The notes below the pieces were generated by a model, which was not told the origin of the DNA, did not search any database, and saw nothing but the letters and a program-made list of their open reading frames with translations. Shown piece after piece: positions 47,831 to 58,169 of a stretch of 64,000 nucleotides of DNA. This DNA comes from Casuarius casuarius. Lineage: Eukaryota; Chordata; Aves; Casuariiformes; Casuariidae. Numbering within the stretch: position 1 is the stretch's first letter; each line of letters starts with the position of its first letter. The translations under genes and the position numbers were made by a program. Location of the stretch: contig PTFA01000406.1 in assembly GCA_003342895.1 (NCBI GenBank), positions 62,001-126,000 of the forward strand, read 5' to 3'.

Positions 47831-48639
47831 TGCCAAAGTCGGATGTGCGGAAGCATCAAAACATAAATCAGTGACAGGGACTGTAAATAAAATAATACAA
47901 AATTTTAATAGAAACTCAGAGGTGGGAATTGTGTAGGTTAAATGCCTCTCCATTCCTCCCCCATCCAATGATTTCCTTTCCTTTCAGTTTGAAAGGTTGT
48001 TTTAAGTACTGGGACACAGCAGTGACTGAAGAGTAACACTTTCTAGAAAAAAATGTAAATTTTTAAATTGAAATGATTGAAAGATGTTTTGTCACAAATT
48101 TCTGGGCCCTGTTATGAGCCTTCACCATTCAGCATGACCCTTCCAATGTGTATTCTGTAATCAAGCCCCCATAGATACTTGGTTTATTAGTGATCGGCTG
48201 ATTTAATGTGAGTTGAATTAAAATTTTGGAATGATTATTATTCCTAAGAGACAGGAAATAATTATTTTATATGAGTGATTCATGTTCAACCTGGCTTCAC
48301 AGATAAAGTGTTTCAATGACAGAATTTTCTTAAAGTTGAGAACTAGGGCAGCTGTAATATTTGCAATAGGTTTAAAGCTTTTAAATGCTAGATTTTTTTT
48401 TTTTTTACTGTGTTTAAATATGATCCAGTCCTTCCACCCTTCTTTTACCATCTCTTCACCCCAGATAAAATACAATTACAAAAACCATATGATTTGGATA
48501 AATACAGGCATATTTATAATCTCATAAATCAAATATTTGCTCAAAATTACAAATATTTGCAAACATTAGCCTTAAGATAATTGAAATGTAGGGCTAAAAA
48601 GAATCTCACGAAACCCCTATTCTGAGGCAGAATTGAGTG
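47831..48639. other. Intergenic DNA, nothing recognised
   Basis: AT-rich sequence with a 14-base T run near 48393. No gene or repeat family supported. Confidence 0.5.
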
Positions 48640-49600
48640 TATTTAGATTCTCTCTTATGAATATCTCTATGATTTCATATTCTTCCTAACTAATCTGTTT
48701 CTGTGCCTTTGTTTCACTGTCTTTATTAGTGAGGAAGCTTTTTCCAATTACATAACTCTGTCTTGCCACAAACTCCATCAATTACTAATTGCCTTAACGA
48801 GGAAAGGAATTGATCCTGTCTTCTTTAGCTCAGCCTTTTATAGATTTGAAGGCTGTTCTCATGCCCTTCACAACCTTCTGTTTTCTGAACTTAGATAGAC
48901 CTAATTTCTTGATCTTTTTCTTTATGCCATGTTTTTTTAAACGTCATTATTGTTCCCCTTAATTCTCTGCAATTTATGTTCCTTTTCTGGTTAAAGCCTT
49001 GCAAGCATCATTATTGCTTCTATCTTACTACGGCACAGAAAGACATTGGCCTTTTTTAATGTAGTGTTGTATTTAGAGTTCTTGCTCAGTTTGAAGTCAA
49101 CTGTAACCTTAGTTTACTAAGTTACTTTGTTGACTTAGTTCCTCTAGTTCTCCTTATTCATCAATCACTCCCTGTTTCACATGTGTGTATTTTGCTTACT
49201 CCTCCTGATATTTAGAGCTGCACTTCTCTTTATTGAATTTAATTATTCATGTATTTTTTCAGTTTATCAGGTTCATTTGGATTCTAATTCTTGCTCTGTT
49301 GAGTATTTACAAACCTTTTAACTGAAAACTGTATTCATGTACTCTCACCTTCATAAACAATTTGTTAAATGAAAATACTGAGCAGTATTTGCCCCATATT
49401 AAACATCTGTGACATTCCAGGTGTTGCCTTTTCCTACTTGACTGTGATAGCTGGGGTCTGCATTTGAGGGGAGGGTTTCAGTCTGCTGGGTACACACCTC
49501 ATGGTCATTTCATTGAGACCGTATTTTCCCTAGTTTGCTTATCACAGCCTTGTGGGACTGTGTTGAAGACTAGCATAGTCAAAATGCAACTTTAGCATCA
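48640..49600 (-). mobile_element. Ancient CR1 LINE fragment, about 1 kb, in minus orientation
   Basis: On the plus strand the text follows a reversed CR1 of the turtle/crocodile-like type: GAAGCTTTTTCCAATTACA, ACTAATTGCCTTAACGAGG, CTTTAGCTCAGCCTTTTATA, AGATTTGAAGGCTGTTCTC, then CTTTATTGAATTTAATTATT and finally CCTAGTTTGCTTATCACAGC with GGGACTGTGTTGAAGACTAG. Order and spacing agree over almost 1 kb, with heavy divergence. It lies directly downstream of the SLC16 stop codon and in the same orientation. Confidence 0.7.
49229..49234 (-). terminator. Candidate SLC16-gene poly(A) signal inside CR1
   Basis: The minus strand reads AATAAA about 540 bases past the stop codon at 49776. I saw no canonical AATAAA or ATTAAA closer to the stop. 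It would place the 3' UTR end within the ancient CR1. Confidence 0.35.
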
Positions 49601-49775
49601 AAATAATAAGACGATGATTATTGGTGTTGCTCACTTGTAAACTAACGACTTTTTTCCTGAGTTTCATACATTACTACCCAAAACATCCATCAGTTTATAG
49701 ATCCTACTGATACTAAATTTGGAGAAAAGAAAATGCTTCAGTAAGTCCTGAAATGCTGTAAGACGTGCAATGTAA

Positions 49776-50002
49776 TCACATCACTACATCATGCTCTTGA
49801 TATCTTCTGTTTTGAAGTTTCAGGAAATGGAGCGAAGGGTAGGGCAATGTTGGTTTTTCTGGTTTACTGCTGGTACGACTTTCTTCTTCTTTTCTCTGTT
49901 GAAATTGATCTAAAATAACTAAAAATACACCAGATAGGATAAGAGTGGCTCCTGCCATGTAGAAGCCTGCTCTGTAATCTCCAGCCATGTCCACAATCAG
50001 AC
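49776..50002 (-). CDS. SLC16 (monocarboxylate transporter family) last coding exon
   Basis: This exon follows a CTCTCCAG acceptor, phase 1. It completes a Gly codon and encodes LIVDMAGDYRAGFYMAGATL and the last membrane span (LILSGVFLVILDQF), then a hydrophilic tail with Lys, Glu, Ser and Arg ending at a stop at 49776. It covers residues 384-458 of the assembled protein. The GLxxD...YxxAFY motif before the last helix is typical of MCT proteins. Confidence 0.9.
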
Positions 50003-51937
50003 CTGGAGAGAAACAAATGACAGTAATGTCAACTGATAGAAAAGAGAATGTGAATTAGCTTATGAACATGAATGTATCCTCTCGTAAAGAGAGTATACAG
50101 GCTACATCTTGCAGCTCCTTACATTAAGAGTGCATAGATCATCATCACTCCATTATAGCATTTCTAAATTTGAAACAAAATTCACTTCTCATTTATTTTG
50201 CATAGTGCGAATTTTTAGTAAAACAAAATGGTCTTTTGTTTGAAGCATTTTACAACTCAAAATACAGCAGATAATAAAGATAACAGCAGAAAAAACGAAT
50301 CCTACAACTCTGTATTTTAGCAGTCCTGCATTCTGTAGTGTAGCTATCCTCAGCTGCTGTAATTTGGACCATAATTATAGAGCATGAGAGTTTACAGAAG
50401 GGAAGGAGAGGCCTCTACTGGAGAGACAGAGGTTGAAAGCTCGCCTGCTGTGTTACTGGCTTTCCTGTTAATCATTTTTCAAAGGATCATAGAAGTTAAT
50501 GAGAGAAAAGACCCTGATATTTAGGTAGCTTTAATCCAACCACAACACATCATGCCATCATGTATCATATAGAAGAAAATAATAATACTGTAGTAGTACC
50601 ATAGTAGTATATGTAGTAGTATGGGCTGCTCTGTGGGTACAACTGCAGATTCATTTGTAGGCTGATGAAGGCTGCTTGATTGGTTTCCTGCCATTGCAAA
50701 TTTGGTCCAGATTTGGTCTATTCTCTAGCCCTCATTCCAATCTAACATCAAACCTGTTAGGCAAAGGAACTGAAACCAAATCTTTTAGATTCTGCTTTTA
50801 AAGTAAGGCTGAAGAGTAGGAAAGGTAGTTAGGATTTCCTCCTCTTCCATACCCTCACTATTTAATACTGTGCCCCCTTTCCCCACCCTGCATAAGTCCT
50901 TTTTATTCTCCTAGATAATTCTTTTTAGCTTACTATATATACACAAAGGGGTCATACTGATCCCCAAGTAAGCAGTACTAGTGACCAGGCACTATACATA
51001 TAAATCTTATGATCTTTGTATTTTATTCAGATCTTCCCATTGTATTTTTGACACTGTTCTCTCTCAAATTCTCTAAAAATATTTCTAGTTCATCTATTCA
51101 AAAGTGAATGAAAATATTTCAGCATTCAGTCTGACCCATTTGTAACCTAGTATGTGGCACCACTGCCAAGAAGTCACTGTAATCTGTGAGCCGTCCCTTA
51201 TTATATACAGTGGCCTTTGGATGAGGACTCAGATCCACTTCGTACAAGTCACATTGGTCTTCTCCCTGCTGTTGTCACATTGTAAAGTCCCTCCAGCTTG
51301 TAGTTTGGTTTTTTTGCATTTTTCCAAGATAAACTTTTTATCACTGCCAACCCACAATCTTACGTGCTATCTCATTGTCTGCTCTCTCCTCCTACTGATT
51401 TTATGCTGCTCCCCCCCCCCCCTTTATTTTGGTTAGCTCAAATGCTATCTGAAGACAGCAGGGACCTCTCCGAATATTTCCTTCAGGTTCGCGTAAGCTG
51501 TTATCTGTGACCCTCTGTACAAACCTTCCCAGCAATTTCAGCATTGAGGCAGCCATCACTGCTCTCAAATTCCCAGTAACCCAACAGTCTCTACTCTGTA
51601 AGTACGGACCTGCTGCTTGTCCCAGAGATGCACTTTCATAGCAAGACAGTGGGGGTTCACCAGGAGGGATCCTGTGGGATTCAGGAAACAGGAACAACAT
51701 CACGTGGCCCTGCCCTTCCTCTCTGCTTTTATGTTGGAAAGATATCTCTAAAGTCACAGAGAAGAGAGGGAGCAAGATATTTTTGAGATGAATTAAACTG
51801 ACTCTTTGTTTTAATATACTTCTTGGCCCAGGTGCCTCTGAGCTAAAAGGTGGGGAAATTTGGGCTCAGGTCCAGATTTTTCAGTATGGGTTTACTTTCT
51901 ACTTGTAAACTATATTAAAGAGAGTATCTTAACTTAC
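50003..51937 (-). other. SLC16 gene intron 3
   Basis: A 1.9-kb intron. It contains a short diverged CR1-tail-like stretch at about 50485-50545 (ATCATAGAAGTTAATGAG then TTTAATCCAACC), TAG/GTA-rich simple sequence near 50585-50620 and a C12 tract at 51411-51422. No exon was seen. Confidence 0.75.
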
Positions 51938-52741
51938 CGGCAAGAGGAGGCCCCACAAAGCCTCCAGTACTTCGAATGAGCATGAAAAGCCCCAGAGCAC
52001 TGTCAAAATCTGACATGCCTACAACATCTGCTAGCACTGTAATGTGAATGGCAACCGTCGTGCCGAAGAAGAATCCGTAGAAGCCAGTGAATATTGCCAA
52101 GGACAGGTAGTTGTTAGCCAGTGGCAACAGCATCAGGGAAGTGCTGATCAGTGCAATTGTCATTGCCAGCAAATGAATAGTTTTGGTGACGTGGAGGTTG
52201 GCATACCAGCCACATAACAGCCTGCCTGCAAAATCCACCATCGCCAAAATGGAGAGGAGAGATGCAGTCCAAGATTCATCTATTCCGAGGCTGTAGCTAA
52301 GCGGAACTAAAAACAATGGAGGAACAAAAAAACTCATAGCAGCTAAAATGCCAAAAACGGCATAAAGCACAAACTCCAGTCTCCTCAGAAGCAGCCAGTT
52401 GAAGGTTTTGTGTGTGACAGGAGACTTATCTTTGTCTCTCCTAGATGCCCTGTTGCCAGATGGTGCCTCAGCTTCAGGACAGCTAGTCTCAGGGAGGCAG
52501 CTGCTTTTCAGTGGTCGCATCAGTGCTCCACAAACACAAATGTTGAGTTGGATGCCACCTATGATCAAGAGGGCACCTTTCCATCCATATTGACCAATCA
52601 ACCACTGGAAAAATGGCCCAAAGGTGAAGGCAAAGGCACATTCTCCAGCACTGGCAATAGCATTGGCCAAAGCTCTTTTCTTGGAGAAGTAATGGCTAAC
52701 AATGCTAATGGCTGGTATCCATGAAAAGGAAATCCCAAGTC
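51938..52741 (-). CDS. SLC16 family transporter, large central exon
   Basis: An 804-base exon, phase 1 to 1, between CTGTGTTTTTCAG-like acceptor sequence and GCCG|GTAAGT. It encodes residues 116-383: membrane spans 4-6, the long cytosolic loop (about 193-232, KSSCLPETSCPE to SPVTHK) and spans 7-11. Residues YFSKKRALANAIASAGE (133-149) fit the family motif after span 4. In span 8, Asp285 and Arg289 (MVDFAGR) have the spacing of MCT1 Asp302/Arg306, which are needed for proton-linked transport. FFGTTVAIHITVLADVVG and SALGLFMLIRSTGG resemble MCT7 (SLC16A6); FTFGPFFQWL resembles MCT13. Confidence 0.95.
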
Positions 52742-53876
52742 CTGAAAAACACCAGTACAAATAGCACCAATTAGACACCACTGGGGTATTGTATGAAGGT
52801 GGCAATTAAAACAGTAAATGTCCCTATATTTGCAAAGTTAAAAATTGGAAAAAGAAAAGTATTTTTGTTCTAGCAGAAGCATCAGCTCAGCTATACTAGT
52901 TGTTAGAGTTTATTTGTGGCACATGTTCTGTAAGAATAAGTTGTATGTTTAAGTAGCAAAACAGGAGTATGAAGTTTACACTATTATATTCTGACTGTGG
53001 AAGAAAAAAGTTAGTTTGAAAATCCGCCACTAGGTGGAAAATAGATGTCCATGTGGTTAAAACAACATAGACCTCAGAGTGCTAATGCTGTCCTAATTAA
53101 GGACGAGACGGTCCTGGGTCAGATCTCTGGATTAAGCTGAGCTGTGCTCCGGGTTAGAAAATGGGGGAGGATATGAAGGATGCTGGCATATTGCATCTAT
53201 ATGCTCTTCATTTTCTGGATGAACCTGCTTGGCTTCAAATCTGTTCTACCTTACACTAATTTTAATGGCTTCCAAGAAACTATTTGGCAGGCCCAGGACT
53301 GCCAAAAGGCTCTAATTCCAGACATTTTCTCAGGCATCCAGCATGGATCTGGGAATGATTTATTTTATTTCCTGCCAGCTTTACTTCCTGTTCCAGGAAA
53401 ATCTGCTAGTTGTTAAAGACAGCTTTCTGGCCTATTTTAACCTGGAGTTTATAAAGCAAAGGATTGGAAACAAGGCTTGGGCCTGTGATCAAAAATGTAG
53501 GACTGTTTGATGCAAAATACAAAATTTGGGAGCTCTATGTTCTTGCACTTTAGCAGCCTTTAGGTTCTTTACACCTTCACAGAGCTTTCAGCTGTGATTA
53601 AAAGATAAAATACTTTTAATTTTCCAGTTGCAAATAATTTGCAGGTGAAAACTATTGGCATCTAATTATTACCATACTTTGTGATTGCAGCTTTCTAAGA
53701 CAAGTTCTTACTTTCAGAGCAGGACATGAGGGAAACAACCTCTAAAGATTGTTACGGGTCCTAGTTATTTATAAAATCACAATAGGAATCAGATTTTAAA
53801 ACTCCTACCATCAGCACCATAGAATAAGGGCTCTGATTTATCAGTGAAAAAAACCTCTAAAGCCGTAAAACCATAC
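52742..53876 (-). other. SLC16 gene intron 2
   Basis: A 1.1-kb intron with no recognised feature. Confidence 0.8.
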
Positions 53877-54020
53877 CCTGTAGGAAGCCAGTTGTTGCAT
53901 ACATCCAAATCATGTTGAGTCCAAGAAATCCCAGTGCCATTCCTGAAAAAGCAAGGAGTCCTCCAGTGATCACAACTGTCCGATGAGTGTATTTTACACA
54001 TAGTGAGCTGGCTACAGGGG
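53877..54020 (-). CDS. SLC16 family transporter, second coding exon
   Basis: A 144-base exon, phase 1 to 1, acceptor TTGATCTAG and donor CTACAGG|GTATGG. It encodes residues 68-115, reading PVASSLCVKYTHRTVVITGG and LLAFSGMALGFLGLNMIWMY. Spans 2 and 3 and the Arg-containing loop between them align with MCT7 (SAPLATVLSNRFGHR). Confidence 0.93.
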
Positions 54021-54171
54021 CTAGATCAACAGCAAAATAAGAGTAAGATAATTACATTAGGAACATGCAGCTGATTAACGTGATTGTACAACCAAATAAA
54101 GCATTTGAAGAATTAGCTGTATAATGTCTGTCTCAAATATAGTGTTTTCCTCTGTAGAGGAGTGGTAGCCT

Positions 54172-54199
54172 CTGTGTGTGTGAGAGAGAGAGAGAGAGA
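54172..54199. repeat. (GT)n/(GA)n microsatellite
   Basis: TGTGTGTG runs into GAGAGAGAGAGAGAGA. A simple repeat in an intron. Confidence 0.9.
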
Positions 54200-55899
54200 A
54201 TGTCACAATTCTGCTGTATTCTGCTGTAAAAGGGGAAACTGTGATTCTAAAATTGGATGTTTGCTGATAGGGAAGTAATTGTCCTGGGAGCAGAGAGAAG
54301 AAAAACCCTTCCAAAATATATTCTGAATGTGTGAAGTGGACATTTTTATAGAGAAGAGCATGTCAGTGCCTTCTTCTTGGAACAGTTCTACTGAATTTCA
54401 TATAAGTGTACACCTAACAACATGGCAGAAATGCACGTAGCCTCGGCCATAGACTGTCTAGGTTAATCTGTAAAACTTCTGTTATTGTCAATGTATCACT
54501 GATATGGCCAGCATGAAAATTATCTGGATAAAACTAATCCTCTTCTTAACTTCTAGAGCTTTTCAGAATCACCTGGTTCATGGAATTGCAAATGTTTTAT
54601 AAAGAACAAAAAATCCAGGGTTAATTTGCAGCAGTATTTTTTCCAGGAATTCTACAGTTCATTTTTTAAATTTAGTTTTCAGTGGTACTGTTTCTCTCAG
54701 CAGATTGTAGGAACTTTTCAACACACAAGAGAGAAAAGTTGTACAAGGTACAGATCTGAGGGGTTTTTTTCCTCAGTCACGCTCATAACTTGGTGCAGAA
54801 GTTCCAAAAAAAAAGACCCAGTCTCTAGTCATTGTTTGGAAGCACCAGAAATGATTAACAATATTTTTGCTTAATCAAGGATCAGTTATACTCCCTAACT
54901 ATTCTTCTATCTGCATCAAAGAGTCAAGGTCAAGACTAAACCTATCATCAAAAGGCATGTTCTGCAGAGACAATTTCAAACTAAGTATACATTTTTGTGA
55001 AATAACCATAGCTACTAGAGGGATTCCAAGTAACACACCATACCATCAATTCTGGGGTGGGGTTTATTAGTGAAGATAGGTAGTCAGCTTCATACAAATG
55101 ATTGAGAATCTAGAAACTGGAGTTTAGGGATACATGGAAATTCGCAAGAATTCATAAGAACCGTTTCTATAAACTGAAATAAGTGGAGAAACAATGAACA
55201 AAGGCAGTCATTAAAGGAGGTTTTATACTAGTTTGTAGGGGCAGGTTGTTGTATATTTGCCTGTGTTAAGAAAAGAAAGAACAGAGTTTGATAGCTAGGA
55301 CAAGTCAAATAAACCTAGCAGACAGACATTAATTGGTGCAGAAGCTGCAGAATGTGTATTATCTGACGGTAGGTACCTCAAAGAAGCTATATAAACCCCA
55401 AATGTCCCATCAGCATTTACAGGAAAAATACCATGTTTTGATAAGCATGTAAAAATGATACTGGAATTCAGTCATGGTCTGGAAGCTGAAGTGGAGGGGA
55501 TGGGATAGGCTACACAGGTGGAAAGTCATACATATGTGATGAACAAAAGAAGAGATAAGTAGACTCTGGGATAACAAAGAAGACCCATGGAAGTGCGTAA
55601 TTATAGGAGAAAGACCTGAAGCAGAAATACTGCTACAGAGACAGTTTTTGTATTAGAGAATGAGGAGCAGAAATAGGTAGAAATTAAACATGGGGTAGCA
55701 GGGAAAAGAAGAAAGAAGCTAGCCCCAGAACAGGAAGTGGTGAAGACTGGTAAGGATCAGAGTCTGAAAAAATAAAGGACAATATACAAAAAATTTACAA
55801 AAAATGGAAGCCGAAAACAATCACTGTGCAAAACTGAAAGTTGATGGGAGATGCACATTAGTACTAAGAGGAGGCAGATGTATGTGATGGGGGAATTCT

Positions 55900-56165
55900 T
55901 GCTATGATAACTGAACTGCCTGCTGTAGATGCAAACCCAAAATATAGAAGCACACGCTGTTCTTCCACAGAGGAGATTGGAGCTACTGTTGAAATGATCC
56001 AAATGGGAAAAAGGAATAATTCACTGATCATACTTCATACTGAGACAAATGACACTGAAGGTTTCCCACAGGAACACACTAAGAATGACTAAGCCAGGCC
56101 AGGAAAGATGCTCAATGAACTGGAGGCTCAGATGATCTTCAGCAGAAAGTCTTCTGGTCCCTATA
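55900..56165 (+). mobile_element. Decayed LINE ORF1 (esterase-like) fragment, probably CR1
   Basis: A plus-strand frame reads NSLIILHTETNDTEGFPQEH, a stop, then PGKMLNELEAQMIFSRKS. This resembles the SGNH-esterase-like block of avian CR1 ORF1 (LLLIHVGTNDTARG...LGEMLKELGAQVVFS). The Gly of GTND has become Glu and there is an internal TAA/TAG, so it is not functional. Ends are uncertain; the sequence from about 55480 may belong to it. Confidence 0.5.
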
Positions 56166-57885
56166 AATAAAGCAAAGGCAGGAGAAGATAATGAAAATTA
56201 CCTAGTGACCTGAGAACCATGAGCTGCTACAAGAAAGTGTTTTAGAGTATTTGGGCATCCAGCTGTACTCATAGAAATAGGATTATTTTCAAAAGGTTTT
56301 GAAGGATGGAAAGATCACTGCCTTTCTGCTGAAAATTATAGCTGCTTTCTTTGAAGTAGGACAACCTCAGACCCTGGTTAGGCAAATATAGTTTTTGTTG
56401 GCTTATACACTGGTAATCGCACTCTTTCTGCTATATCATTGATGCATTCCTCTATAATGAAAATGTTAATTTAAAACAGAAAAATCAGGGTTTTGAGTTC
56501 TTTGGTCCTCCTATTTTGGCTTTTTTTTAATCAAGTTTATAAGTCTGAATGACAAAACTAGCACCACAACAGGTCAGTGATAAGCCTGATTTGTGAACCA
56601 AATTGATAGATTCCCATTTATTCATTTTTGTAATCCATGAAGGAGGTGGGAAAACAGGTTTTTTACTGATTTTTCAATTAATTCTTTCTGTCAGAATGAA
56701 ACAAGCTCTAATACTGCAATTTGAGCAACGAAAACAGCAGCTTATGGAACTGATAAAATTTTGTGAAACTATAATTTGTTTTATCTTTTGCATTTTTATT
56801 TTGAATTATTATTTTGTTCTTCTGAATATGTTTTTCAAAGGAAGATCAGTTGCTCATGATCTTTGGAAGTACTGTGATTACAAACAATAATCCTGATAGG
56901 TGTGAACTGAGTGGGATGCCTGTAATTATGCAGTATCTTTGCAATGAAGTGTCTTCACAGCTGGAATTACAATAGCATTTATTACGTGAGTATACTTATC
57001 TATTACAATCATGTATTTATGTAAGAATATGTGGAGAGGATGTCACAAATTCTGTAATTCACCGTAATGGTGAAGGATGATCTAATTTACAAGGGTACAA
57101 AAGACTCTGTAAAGGACAACTCAGTGAAGAGTCATAGAATGCATATTGTACCTTATAGTTTTCTCTCCTTAGTTTGGTGAGATAAGATAGTTTCACTGAT
57201 CCAATAGCTCATTGCCTTTGACTGGGATAGTTCACTCCCTCTTCCCTTACTCTCTGCTTGTAAAATCTTGCCTTCTTTAAACTAGCTCTGGGTGAACAGA
57301 AATTTTTTTTTAACTTAGTTAGTTTTCTGTTAGATTAATGTCTTGAAATGCTTCATAGAGTGTGCCAAAACTGGCTATGGACAGGAGGAGAGGGATCTTG
57401 GCAAGGGCACAAATGAGAAGTGGGAGGAAAGCAGGACTGAGAGCCACCAGTAGTATATAGTTACCTGACAGGCAGGGTCACAACTCTTATATTTTATGGG
57501 AAAAAGTAATAGTCATTGTGAAATCAGTAAGCCTGCACAAACTGGTTTACGAGCTTGATCTAACAAGCTCTGAAGTTCTTAGGATTACTCCCACTGAGTT
57601 TGATTCAGGGCCTGCAGGAAAATTGAATCATGAGCCTAGGTATATAAAGTTCTTTAAGATAGCCAGATTTCTACGTATACAAAAAAAGTCATCACTAATC
57701 CATTCCATGTCTAAGGCATAGATACATCTTTATGAGAGGACGCAAATACCAATTGAATTATGAAGAGAAGGAGGAAATATTGCTCTTGCATGTTCTAATT
57801 TTGTGGGATTTTTTTATAGAAGCTCTTTGAAATGTCTTGAGTAGTTAAGATTTTAAATAAGTGCTAGAGGAACACTTTTACCTAC

Positions 57886-58087
57886 CTCCTAAATGAAAAA
57901 TGGCAATTGTTATTGACGTGATCCAGGAAGTGATGCTTGCAAGTTCATCGAAGTGCTGCTGGATCTCAACAAAGAACAGACCAAAAGTCTTGAGGACAGC
58001 AGCAGTGAGGCCCATCACCATGAAGGCTGACACTACCACAACCCATCCATAGCCACCATCTGGTGGATTGCTCTCTTTGCCCTGCAT
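57886..58087 (-). CDS. SLC16 family transporter, first coding exon
   Basis: The ATG at 58087 opens 67 codons and one base, ending at TTTAGGAG|GTAGGT. The translation MQGKESNPPDGGYGWVVVVS carries the MCT signature DGG(W/Y)GW at residues 10-15 at the start of span 1. The four exons (202+144+804+227 bases) sum to 1,377 bases and 458 residues, twelve spans, a normal MCT size. SLC16 proteins carry monocarboxylates, aromatic amino acids, thyroid hormone or creatine across the plasma membrane; the substrate cannot be told from sequence. I leave the symbol empty: mixed similarity to MCT7 and MCT13 fits a separate or lineage-restricted paralogue. Confidence 0.93.
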
Positions 58088-58169
58088 CTTTTCTACTTAT
58101 CAAATCTTCTCTCAGTTGTTTGTTGTTGTTGTTGTTGGGGTGTGGTGGTGATGAGGATTTTTAACAAAT
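58088..58169 (-). other. SLC16 gene 5' UTR, acceptor-bounded
   Basis: On the minus strand TTTTTTTCCTGACTTGCAG precedes this stretch and looks like a good acceptor, so the first coding exon probably begins at 58169 and a non-coding exon lies further upstream (higher coordinate). The UTR includes a (GTT)n run at 58118-58137. Confidence 0.45.

Larger units (their letters stand above)
54021..57885 (-). other. SLC16 gene intron 1 (coding)
   Basis: A 3.9-kb intron. It holds a GT/GA simple repeat at 54172-54199 and a decayed LINE ORF1-like segment on the plus strand at about 55900-56160. No further SLC16 exon is required, because the flanking exons are in phase and the protein is complete. Confidence 0.75.

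Noticed and set aside
47405..47968. Open frames of 187 to 196 codons on both strands
   Set aside because: They overlap each other in a GC-rich, stop-poor block that begins with a CR1 tail. Length is explained by composition.
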